A stretch of 13,448 bases of DNA from Alphaproteobacteria bacterium (GTDB lineage Bacteria; Pseudomonadota; Alphaproteobacteria; Rs-D84; NBLK01): the NCBI GenBank assembly GCA_016936785.1, contig JAFGXE010000018.1, positions 1 through 13,448 of the forward strand. Direction: 5' to 3'. Position numbers and translations under genes: made by a program. Positions 1-6,430 of this stretch are shown one piece after another; the stretch's first letter is position 1, and each line of letters opens with the position of its first letter. The notes beneath the pieces were generated by a model, which ran no database searches, was not told where the DNA came from, and saw nothing but the letters and a program-made list of their open reading frames with translations.

Positions 1-270
1 GAAGCTTTTTCAAAAAATATTCGCCCTCAAGATCACCTGATTCTTGCTGAAATCTATCGCCGATTCAGTGTCCCTGATGCAGACGTTTCATCAAAAGATG
101 TTATCGCAGGATGTGAAAAAAATGGTGTCAAACTTGAATTCACAGAAAACCCAGAAGACACATTAAACATTTTTCCGCAAATGGCAAAAGAAGGTGATGT
201 CATTTTAGTATTTGGTGCGCGTAACCCAGATATCCCACTTATTGCAAGAAAGATGTTTGAAAAATTATAA
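1..270 (+). CDS. Mur ligase, MurC-like (UDP-N-acetylmuramate--alanine ligase), C-terminal fragment
   Basis: The reading frame is open from base 1 to a TAA at 268-270, giving the last 89 residues of a protein whose start lies outside the window. The pattern fits the C-terminal (Rossmann-like) domain of a Mur ligase of the MurC/Mpl type: a DHLILAEIYRRF segment followed by a GDVILVFGARNPDIP segment just before the end. MurC adds L-alanine to UDP-N-acetylmuramate in the cytoplasm, the first amino-acid step of peptidoglycan precursor synthesis. The ATP-binding and central domains are not in the window, so the exact substrate cannot be fixed; Mpl or another Mur-type ligase is possible. It converges on a tRNA gene 10 nt downstream. 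No terminator hairpin is visible between the two. Confidence 0.65.
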   Translation, partial: EAFSKNIRPQDHLILAEIYRRFSVPDADVSSKDVIAGCEKNGVKLEFTENPEDTLNIFPQMAKEGDVILVFGARNPDIPLIARKMFEKL

Positions 271-280
271 ATTCAAGAAA

Positions 281-362
281 TGCCCAGAAGAGGACTCGAA
301 CCTCCACAGATTGCTCTACCCGCACCTGAAGCGAGCGCGTCTACCAGTTCCGCCATCTGGGC
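281..362 (-). tRNA. tRNA-Leu (anticodon CAG)
   Basis: The reverse complement folds as a class II tRNA of 82 nt. The acceptor arms GCCCAGA and TCTGGGC pair fully with discriminator A. The anticodon stem CTCGC/GCGGG (one T-G pair) encloses the loop TTCAGGT, giving anticodon CAG, which reads CUG leucine codons. A long variable arm has a small AGA/TCT stem, and the T arm is GGAGG-TTCGAGT-CCTCT. D-loop bases GGTAGACGCG match leucine tRNAs. The 3' CCA is not encoded and must be added after transcription. Confidence 0.96.
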
Positions 363-371
363 ATAAATGAC

Positions 372-400
372 AGTCTAAAAACTTCTCAGAATTTTTACAA
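372..400 (-). promoter_or_regulatory. Predicted sigma70-type promoter of tRNA-Leu
   Basis: On the minus strand, TTGTAA (395-400) is followed by exactly 17 nt and then TAGACT (372-377). The mature tRNA starts 10 nt after the -10 box, leaving a short 5' leader for RNase P. The same -10 sequence with a 17-nt spacer is seen at the rnc promoter in this window, which supports both calls. Confidence 0.6.
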
Positions 401-492
401 GCGTATTCTTATGCAAACTTCTTTTCTCTCATTGATTTATTCCATGGTTGATTCTCTCTATGCGTTGTGCTGAGTCGAGAGATCCATAGTAT

Positions 493-820
493 GAGATCCC
501 GACCTACGTCGGGATGACAATAGTCGGGTATGTCATTCCAGTGAAGGCTGGAATCTCATAAAGATTTGATAGAGAGTCAAAAAAAAGTTCACGGATTTTA
601 GAGGGAGATTTCTCAGGCTAAAGCCTTTCGAAATGACAGGTGAACAAAGACTGGATTACTTCGTCACTTCGTTTCTCGCAATGACAGGTCACAGTGTCAT
701 TCCGAACGTATGTGAGGAATCTCCTGAGATTTTGGTAGTGAGTCGGTAGAAGATCTCTCCGCTACGCGTTCGAGATGACAAGGGGAAAGAACTGGATCCC
801 CGCTCATGCGAGGATGACAT
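493..820. repeat. Cluster of seven short palindromic repeat modules (ATGACA/TGTCAT family)
   Basis: This stretch has no convincing gene and is packed with imperfect palindromes of about 25-35 nt. Each is closed on one side by ATGACA or its complement. Forward hexamers start at 514, 633, 681, 775 and 814; reverse ones at 531 and 695. The cleanest module (496-515) has an 8-bp perfect stem, ATCCCGAC/GTCGGGAT, with a 4-nt loop; the next (535-554) has ATTCCAG/CTGGAAT with a 6-nt loop. Both reverse modules sit just after a forward one, with 11 and 8 nt between the hexamers, making head-to-head pairs. Such dispersed elements are common between genes of Rickettsiales-like and other bacteria. No function can be read from the sequence. 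Confidence 0.75.
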
Positions 821-828
821 TTGAAAAA

Positions 829-1008
829 TTAGTTTGAGAATCCGTTTGTACTTTGAAAATCTTGAAAAGCGTAGGCGAGTTTTTTGAGGTTTTCCCGATA
901 ATGTGCTTCAGGATAGCGAGTTTTAAGAAATTGTGTCTTGATTCGTGATGAAGGCTGAGACTGAGACAGGCCACCATCTATAATGGAAAAAACAGCTGTG
1001 CGATCCAT
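829..1008 (-). CDS. Hypothetical small protein (59 aa), doubtful
   Basis: I do not recognise this product. The ATG at 1008 is chosen because the minus strand carries AAGGA ending 3 nt before it, within a GAAGGAATCT stretch. An in-frame ATG at 1026 would give 65 residues with a weaker ribosome site. A still longer frame from 1128 would add a low-complexity Phe/Lys-rich stretch translated from homopolymer runs and would run through the predicted promoter. The product is soluble and basic, with a mixed composition (PEAHYRENLKKLAYAFQDFQ near the C-terminus) that looks more protein-like than a random AT-rich frame. It ends 9 nt before the repeat cluster. It may be a real orphan gene, a gene remnant or a chance frame. 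Confidence 0.35.
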   Translation of the reverse strand: MDRTAVFSIIDGGLSQSQPSSRIKTQFLKTRYPEAHYRENLKKLAYAFQDFQSTNGFSN

Positions 1009-1069
1009 AGATTCCTTCTTCGTCATTATTCTGACAATCTCTTTTTTTTTCTGGGTTAAGACTGACCTA

Positions 1070-1078
1070 AATATAGCA
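1070..1078 (-). promoter_or_regulatory. Candidate extended -10 promoter for the 59-aa ORF
   Basis: The minus strand reads TGC-TATATT, an extended -10 element, about 62 nt upstream of the ATG at 1008. No good -35 box lies 17 nt upstream (the place is a T run), so the call rests on the extended -10 alone. Confidence 0.3.
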
Positions 1079-1255
1079 CAAAAAAAGGGCAAAAAAAAAT
1101 AAAAATACACATTTTTTACATTTTTCACTCTTGACTTTGAGAGAATCTCTTGATTCGCCGATTCTTTCAGGCTAATCTTCTCTTGGAAACAGAGAAGAGA
1201 CAGGGCGTATTGATATTCAAATCAAAGATCCGGAGGGAATTAGTTCGATGAAATG

Positions 1256-1309
1256 ATTTTTAATAAAAATTCTAGGTGTATAAACATACGGTGAATTTTT
1301 ATTAAAAAT
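1256..1309. repeat. Perfect 17-bp inverted repeat around a GTATAAAC hairpin core
   Basis: Arms 1256-1272 and 1293-1309 are perfect reverse complements over 17 bp (left arm ATTTTTAATAAAAATTC). The 20-nt middle contains a second small hairpin, GTAT-AAAC-ATAC (1278-1289). The outer stem is almost pure A/T, so it is not a standard intrinsic terminator, although the right arm contains a T5 run. The core resembles a hairpin at 4565-4583 upstream of the exchanger gene. Confidence 0.7.
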
Positions 1310-1496
1310 AAGAGCATTAAATTTGTTCCCGAACATCTTTAGCAACGAAAAATGAAAGGAGAAGCGTAAGGACTCACAATCTTTTGATTCTTTTAAAGTT
1401 TTACTACGTAATCATATCTCAATACATTTTTAAATAAAACTTTTATAAAAATGGAGAAAGTTTGCGTAAAATCAGTTTCAAATATGCATGATTTAA

Positions 1497-2483
1497 ATGT
1501 CTACACGCCCTAATATGAAGATTATTTTTTTCGAATCGGATAATACAACAAAGAAGTTTATGGGTGAAAATAGCCAAAGCAACTGGGATTTAACTTTTCT
1601 TGAAGCGCCTCTGCTTGAAAAAACAGACATTCAACCCTTTCTTGATGCAGAAATTCTTTCTTCTCATACAGGTTCACAATTTAATGAGAAAACAATCTCA
1701 CCCTTTAAAAAGCTCAAAGCAATTATTACACGCACGACAGGTGTTGATCACATCGATCTTGATTACTGCAAAAAAAGAAACATTAAAGTCCTTTCTGTTC
1801 CTTGTTATGGCACAGCGACCGTTGCTGAGTTTACATTTACACTTATTCTTGCGCTTTTGCGTAGACTTGAAACATCAGAAGACATGCTTGCTCATGCTGA
1901 CATTGTTCAACCAAAGCTTTGTGGTGCTGACCTTTCGGGGAAGACAATCGGCATTGTTGGCCTTGGAAAAATTGGATCACATGTCGCTGAAATTGCACAT
2001 GGATTTGGCATGAAAATTTTAGGATATGATCCGCATGCAGAAAAAACAAAGTCTTATATAACACACTGTGACTTTGATGACCTTCTTAAACAAAGCGACC
2101 TGATTTCACTCCACTGCCCTGGCAATTGTCATACGAAAGATCTTATTAACCATCAAGCTTTTATGAAAATGAAAAAAGAAGCCATTTTAATTAATACGGC
2201 TCGCGGACAAGTCATCGACACTCAAGCACTTTATAAAGCAATCAAAGAAAATCGTCTTGGCGGTGTGGCCATGGATGTGGCAGAAGAAGAACGCTTCCTC
2301 TATACATTCCCAACACTCTGGGAAATTGAAAATCTTTCTCGCGAACGCCTCGAGACTGTTTTCTTGAATCAGAAACTTCTTCAACATAAGAAAGTCCTTA
2401 TGACACCTCACATGGCATTTAATACACAAGAAGCCAATAGACGAATTCTCGAAACCACTCTCGAAAATATAAAAAGTATTTGA
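1497..2483 (+). CDS. D-isomer-specific 2-hydroxyacid dehydrogenase (D-lactate dehydrogenase-like)
   Basis: This is an NAD-dependent cytoplasmic oxidoreductase that would interconvert a 2-keto acid and a D-2-hydroxy acid. Visible landmarks are TGVDHID (81-87), the nucleotide-binding GLGKIG (155-160) with the acidic residue of GYDPH (Asp178), the substrate arginine in NTARG (Arg236), an acidic DVAEEE (Glu263-265) and the catalytic histidine in TPH (His305). The roughly 40 residues between the acidic motif and His305 are longer than in PGDH-type enzymes, which favours the D-lactate dehydrogenase side of the family; substrate remains inferred. A TAA immediately precedes ATG1497, so the start is there or at Met7 (1515). 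Neither has a clear Shine-Dalgarno. parE follows after 33 nt on the same strand, so co-transcription is likely. Confidence 0.88.
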   Translation: MSTRPNMKIIFFESDNTTKKFMGENSQSNWDLTFLEAPLLEKTDIQPFLDAEILSSHTGSQFNEKTISPFKKLKAIITRTTGVDHIDLDYCKKRNIKVLSVPCYGTATVAEFTFTLILALLRRLETSEDMLAHADIVQPKLCGADLSGKTIGIVGLGKIGSHVAEIAHGFGMKILGYDPHAEKTKSYITHCDFDDLLKQSDLISLHCPGNCHTKDLINHQAFMKMKKEAILINTARGQVIDTQALYKAIKENRLGGVAMDVAEEERFLYTFPTLWEIENLSRERLETVFLNQKLLQHKKVLMTPHMAFNTQEANRRILETTLENIKSI

Positions 2484-2516
2484 TTTTAAACCACTAATGC
2501 GTAAGATGAGCAAGAT

Positions 2517-4469
2517 ATGAACGATTATTCAGCAAAAGATATTGAAGTTTTGGAAGGCCTCGAGCCCGTCCGTCACCGCCCAGGAATGTATATTGGGGGA
2601 ACGGACGAGAACGCCTATCATCATCTTGCTTCAGAGATTATCGACAATTCTATTGACGAAGCCGTTGCTGGTTACGCAACAGAGATTCATATTACCTTAG
2701 ATGAAAATAATCGTCTAACGATTACAGATAATGGACGCGGGATTCCAATTGACTCACATCCAAAATTCCCAGACAAATCCGCTTTAGAAGTCATCTTCTC
2801 AACACTGCACGCGGGTGGAAAATTTTCCAACAAAGCCTACAATACATCTGGTGGATTGCATGGCGTTGGAAGCTCTGTCGTTAATGCTCTTTCAAGCGAC
2901 CTTATTGTCGACGTTATTAAAGACGGCTTTCTTCACCGTCAAACATTTTCACGCGGACAAACCACATCTAAAATCGCACAAATCGAACCTAAAAAAGGAT
3001 CTGGAACTTCTGTCTCATTTATTCCAGACACGCAAATCTTTGGTGAAGAACTGCGATTCAAACCAATTCGTTTGTATCGCCTCGCACGCGCAAAATCTTT
3101 CTTATCCAAAGGTGTTAAAATTTATTGGCAATGCGCCTCTTCTCTCATTACAGAAGAAGAAAAAGTTCCTGAAAAAGATCTTTTCCACTATCCAAATGGC
3201 GTCTCAGATTACCTTACAGAAATTCTTGCGAAGAAATCACCGCTTTTGCCTAAAATATTTGCAGGGGAAGCGCCTTTGCAAAAAGACACAGGAGAACGAA
3301 TTGAATGGGCCATTAGTTGGCTTGATAATGACGATGGATTTTTAAATTCCTATTGTAATACGATTCCAACACGAGAAGGAGGCACACATGAATCGGGCCT
3401 CAAATCACTTCTGCTAAAAGGTTTGAAAAATTTTGGAAATATGATTGGAAATAAAAAGACAGGAATGCTCACATCAGAAGATATTTTACGTGATGCATGT
3501 ATCTTAATTTCAGTCTTTTATAAAACACCTCTTTTTATTGGACAGACAAAAGACAAACTGTCTTCAACAGAAGTCACACGCCTTGTTGAAAATGCCATGC
3601 GCGATTATTTCGATCACTATCTCACAGGCAATGTCAAAGCAGGCACACTCTTGCTCGAACGGTGTATCGAGAACGCAGAAATCCGCCTCAAAGCGCGCAA
3701 AGTCAAAGAAACTGGGCGTAAGAGTGCCACAAAACGCCTGCGTCTTCCGGGCAAATTAACTGATTGTTCACAAAAAGATCGCGCAGGAACAGAAATCTTC
3801 ATCGTTGAAGGAGACTCTGCGGGAGGAACAGCCAAACAAGCCCGTGAACGGAAGACACAAGCGATTTTGCCACTTCGTGGAAAAGTTATGAACGTTGCGA
3901 ATGCAAGCTCTGAAAAATTTGAAAATAACAAAGAACTTTCAGACCTAACAGAAGCGCTCGGAACAGGCGTTGGGAAACATTTCGATTTAGAAAAATTACG
4001 CTATGAAAAAGTTGTCATCATGACTGACGCGGACGTTGACGGAGCACATATCGCTTCTTTACTTATGACATTTTTCTATAGAAAAATGCCTCAACTTATT
4101 GAACATGGACATCTCTACTTAGCGCTTCCACCATTGTATAAACTCGCGCATAAAACCCAAACAGAATATGCCTTTGACGACACCGCCAAAGACGAATTGA
4201 TGCGCACTACTTTCAAAGGAAAGAAACCTGACGTGAGTCGATTTAAAGGTCTCGGAGAGATGCGCGCCAGCCAGCTTAAAGAAACAACTATGGATCCCAA
4301 AACACGACAACTCTTGCGTGTCATCATTCCAAAACGCACCGAAGAAGATCTTGAAGATGCGGAAAAAACACGTGAAATGGTTGAAAACTTGATGGGGAAA
4401 AAAGCAGATGCCCGCTACCGCTTTATCACTGAAAACGCAAAATTCGTTAAAGAAGTGAGTTCAGTTTAA
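2517..4469 (+). CDS. parE: DNA topoisomerase IV subunit B
   Basis: ATPase subunit of topoisomerase IV, which with ParC decatenates daughter chromosomes. The N-terminal GHKL ATPase is clear: EIIDN (40-44), DNGRGIP (71-77) and GGLHGVGSS (112-120). The transducer QTK lysine lies in QTKDKL (343-348). The TOPRIM domain carries EGDSAGG (431-437), DADVDG (504-509) and KGLGEM (578-583). At 650 residues without a GyrB-type insertion, and with the opening YSAKDIEVLEGLEPVR typical of alphaproteobacterial ParE, topoisomerase IV is preferred over gyrase B. The start has only a weak GAG ribosome site. parC is not in the window. The dehydrogenase lies 33 nt upstream, and a 176-nt gap with hairpins separates parE from the exchanger gene. 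Confidence 0.93.
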   Translation: MNDYSAKDIEVLEGLEPVRHRPGMYIGGTDENAYHHLASEIIDNSIDEAVAGYATEIHITLDENNRLTITDNGRGIPIDSHPKFPDKSALEVIFSTLHAGGKFSNKAYNTSGGLHGVGSSVVNALSSDLIVDVIKDGFLHRQTFSRGQTTSKIAQIEPKKGSGTSVSFIPDTQIFGEELRFKPIRLYRLARAKSFLSKGVKIYWQCASSLITEEEKVPEKDLFHYPNGVSDYLTEILAKKSPLLPKIFAGEAPLQKDTGERIEWAISWLDNDDGFLNSYCNTIPTREGGTHESGLKSLLLKGLKNFGNMIGNKKTGMLTSEDILRDACILISVFYKTPLFIGQTKDKLSSTEVTRLVENAMRDYFDHYLTGNVKAGTLLLERCIENAEIRLKARKVKETGRKSATKRLRLPGKLTDCSQKDRAGTEIFIVEGDSAGGTAKQARERKTQAILPLRGKVMNVANASSEKFENNKELSDLTEALGTGVGKHFDLEKLRYEKVVIMTDADVDGAHIASLLMTFFYRKMPQLIEHGHLYLALPPLYKLAHKTQTEYAFDDTAKDELMRTTFKGKKPDVSRFKGLGEMRASQLKETTMDPKTRQLLRVIIPKRTEEDLEDAEKTREMVENLMGKKADARYRFITENAKFVKEVSSV

Positions 4470-4511
4470 GAATTTAAAAGTTAAAAAAAATTTAGTCATA
4501 CAGAAGTTAAA

Positions 4512-4529
4512 ATGGAAATTTATTTCCAT
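4512..4529. repeat. Perfect 8-bp A/T-rich hairpin downstream of parE
   Basis: ATGGAAAT (4512-4519) and ATTTCCAT (4522-4529) are perfect complements with a 2-base centre. On the plus strand no T tract follows, so it is a poor intrinsic terminator for parE; on the minus strand it is followed by TTTT but no gene ends there. Function unknown. Confidence 0.4.
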
Positions 4530-4558
4530 GGTTATGTAAGAAGATGATGGTGATTTAA

Positions 4559-4591
4559 ATACAAGTCGTATAAACAATACGGCGCAAGTAT
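4559..4591. repeat. GTATAAAC-core hairpin upstream of the exchanger gene
   Basis: An inner stem GTCGTAT (4565-4571) pairs with ATACGGC (4577-4583) across the loop AAACA, with one T-G pair. An outer ATAC (4559-4562)/GTAT (4588-4591) encloses it. The core GTATAAACAATACGG closely matches GTATAAACATACGG at 1278-1291. It ends about 55 nt before the exchanger start codon, so it would lie in that gene's leader or promoter region. Confidence 0.45.
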
Positions 4592-4645
4592 GAAAAATCG
4601 CCAGCAGGTTCCACAGAATTAACTTCCAAAACCTTAGGATATAAA

Positions 4646-5764
4646 ATGTTACTCTCATTACTCGGAATAACTTTTTCATGTTTTTTGATTTATCATTTCT
4701 CAAAACAATTTGAAGTGGCGTCACTTTATCTCGGACGATTTATGTCTGCTGGTGTCCGTGGTGCAACGCTCAATGCAGTCAGTAGTTCACTCCCAGAACT
4801 TTTCACCGCCATGCTTTCTCTTTTCTTTTTCGCAGACAAAGAAGGATTTGCTTTCGGTGTTGGAACTGCCGCAGGAAGTGCTGTGTTTAATGCGGCTGTT
4901 ATCCCTGCTCTGGCAATCTTCGCCTTTTTGATTCGTCATACGCGCCACCTTAAAGCCAATAAAAAAATCATCCTTCGTGACGGTATTTTTCTTCTTTTTG
5001 CAGAGCTGTTTTTCCTTTACTGTATCCTACAAGGCACCCTTTCCATTGCCATGATGGCACTCCTTGTTTCAGTCTATTTTCTCTATACAATGACACTTTA
5101 CTTCAGTAGTAAAAATGGCAAAGAAGTCGAAGATTATGAACATATTGACGTTCAACAGATAAATATCTGGCGCGCGATCCTCACTCTAAATTTTTCAGAT
5201 TTTTTTATGATTCGGAACAAAAGAATCACAACAGCTGTCGCCATTAAAATTGCACTTGGCGCGATTGCAGGAATGGGAATCGCATGTCATTTCCTTGTTG
5301 AAAGTTGCTATCACCTTGCAGATGTTTTCGCAATCTCACCTTATTTTACGGCTGTCCTTTTTGCAGCTGCCGCTACATCTGTCCCAGATACTGTTCTTTC
5401 TGTGCGTGATGCTCTGAGTGGCCGTGTAGAAGATTCTCTTGCGAATGCTTTAGGATCAAACATCTTTGATATTTGTATTGGACTTGGACTTCCAGCACTT
5501 CTCTTTATTATCTTTGTTGAACCAATTTCATTTTCACCAAGTCTTTTGGAAAATCTTGTGATGCTTGAAGTATTCCTCATTGGAATAACACTTGCAGTTT
5601 TGCTGATTTTTACACTCTCAAAAACCTTGAGCAAACGCCATGCTTTTGTCCTGATAGGATTATTTGGATTTTTTGTTGTGATGCTTTTTTTCCAGATACA
5701 AGATAATCCAATCACAAAAGATGTTTTTTCGAGTGTAAACCACGCTATTCAAGCAGTATTATAA
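4646..5764 (+). CDS. CaCA-family (sodium/calcium exchanger-like) cation antiporter
   Basis: A 372-residue polytopic inner-membrane protein with two cation-exchanger repeats. Repeat 1 has RGATLNAVSSSLPELFTA (about 38-55) followed by GTAAGSAVFNAAV (73-85). Repeat 2 has AATSVPDTVLSVRDA (about 242-256) followed by NALGSNIFDI (267-276). These match the alpha-1 and alpha-2 ion-binding repeats of YrbG/NCX-type antiporters, joined by a hydrophilic middle loop (about 154-170). Repeat 1 keeps the usual acidic Pro-Glu, while repeat 2 has Pro-Asp, so the ion preference cannot be assumed to be Na+/Ca2+. AGGA lies 6 nt before the ATG. The stop overlaps the birA stop on the other strand by 6 bp. Confidence 0.85.
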   Translation: MLLSLLGITFSCFLIYHFSKQFEVASLYLGRFMSAGVRGATLNAVSSSLPELFTAMLSLFFFADKEGFAFGVGTAAGSAVFNAAVIPALAIFAFLIRHTRHLKANKKIILRDGIFLLFAELFFLYCILQGTLSIAMMALLVSVYFLYTMTLYFSSKNGKEVEDYEHIDVQQINIWRAILTLNFSDFFMIRNKRITTAVAIKIALGAIAGMGIACHFLVESCYHLADVFAISPYFTAVLFAAAATSVPDTVLSVRDALSGRVEDSLANALGSNIFDICIGLGLPALLFIIFVEPISFSPSLLENLVMLEVFLIGITLAVLLIFTLSKTLSKRHAFVLIGLFGFFVVMLFFQIQDNPITKDVFSSVNHAIQAVL

Positions 5765-6430
5765 CCGACGGAAACTTCCTGAATAGAAAACCTTATTGCC
5801 TTCAGAAGTTTGGAGAATCACCCCACCTTTTTCATCAACATCAATGAATGTTCCCTGAATAGAAAGGTCTGATTTCAAATAGATTTTTTCATTCATCCAA
5901 AGTGCCTTCTCTTTCCATTTTGAAAAAATGAAAGAAGGATTTTTTTGATATTGTTCAAAGTAAATTTCAAAATTCTGAATAAACTTTTCCAAAAGATCTT
6001 TGACTTCAATCAGAATTCCTTTTTCTTTCAAAGATGTCAGCGGATAATCTGGATTTGGATAATCAGGGGAAACACTTACGTTCACACCGAGTCCGCCAAT
6101 AAGTTTGTCACCATTTTGTTCAACAAGAATTCCGCAACACTTTGCATCTTCAATAAAGATATCATTCGGCCATTTGAGTTTCACTTTTGATGAGTCAATC
6201 GCGTGCGCCATTGCAAGACCACACAAAAAACAAAGATCTGAAGACTGTTGAAAATCTGAGGACTTCATTGAAAATGAGAAATAAAGATTCCCTCTCGGCG
6301 CTTCCCATTTATTGCCACGTTGCCCACGTGCCTGCGTCAAAGTTTCTGCAACAACGAGTGTATAAAAAGGAGAATTTTGAACTTCATCTTGTGTCGAAGG
6401 AAGAACGGAGAACGATTTGATTTTAAACAC
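5759..6430 (-). CDS. birA: Biotin--[acetyl-CoA-carboxylase] ligase (class I, no DNA-binding domain)
   Basis: This enzyme makes biotinyl-AMP and transfers biotin to the carrier subunit of acetyl-CoA carboxylase and related enzymes in the cytoplasm. Seen in order: STQDE (12-16), the adenylate-binding QARGQRGNKW (33-42), LKWPND (85-90), KCCGILVE (97-104) and GLGVNV (113-118). At 223 residues it lacks the N-terminal helix-turn-helix of the E. coli repressor form, so it should be an enzyme only. It starts with GTG at 6430, directly after the rmuC stop codon with no gap, and its ribosome site GAGGAA is formed by the last rmuC codons. Translational coupling to rmuC is therefore likely. Its TAA overlaps the exchanger gene's stop. 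Confidence 0.92.
   Translation of the reverse strand: MFKIKSFSVLPSTQDEVQNSPFYTLVVAETLTQARGQRGNKWEAPRGNLYFSFSMKSSDFQQSSDLCFLCGLAMAHAIDSSKVKLKWPNDIFIEDAKCCGILVEQNGDKLIGGLGVNVSVSPDYPNPDYPLTSLKEKGILIEVKDLLEKFIQNFEIYFEQYQKNPSFIFSKWKEKALWMNEKIYLKSDLSIQGTFIDVDEKGGVILQTSEGNKVFYSGSFRRL

Larger units (their letters stand above)
1009..1496. other. AT-rich intergenic region without a recognised gene
   Basis: No convincing coding frame was found. The stretch holds the candidate promoter near 1070 (minus), an 8-bp perfect hairpin at 1176-1198 (TCTTCTCT/AGAGAAGA, 7-nt loop, no T tract on either side) and the large inverted repeat at 1256-1309. It also has a GGAGGG motif (1232-1237) and an AAGGAG motif (about 1357) that are not followed by any open frame longer than a few codons. 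I see no recognised RNA gene. Confidence 0.5.

Noticed and set aside
493..820. CRISPR array
   Set aside because: The modules differ in sequence, are palindromic and unevenly spaced in both orientations. There are no identical direct repeats with unique spacers and no cas genes.
829..1128. 99-residue version of the minus-strand ORF starting at 1128
   Set aside because: The extra N-terminus comes from A/T homopolymer runs, is low-complexity Phe/Lys-rich, covers the predicted promoter, and the better ribosome site belongs to the ATG at 1008.
1176..1198. Intrinsic terminator at the TCTTCTCT/AGAGAAGA hairpin
   Set aside because: No T tract follows on either strand and no gene ends nearby.
1440..1496. 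Promoter for the 2-hydroxyacid dehydrogenase
   Set aside because: Several TATA-like words exist, but none has an acceptable -35 at 16-18 nt, so no specific promoter can be supported.
2517..4469. DNA gyrase subunit B
   Set aside because: The length (650 aa), lack of a GyrB C-terminal insertion and the N-terminal YSAKDIEVLEGLEP pattern favour ParE.
4512..4529. Intrinsic terminator of parE
   Set aside because: The stem is A/T-rich with a 2-base loop and no T run follows on the plus strand. Kept only as a hairpin of unknown role.
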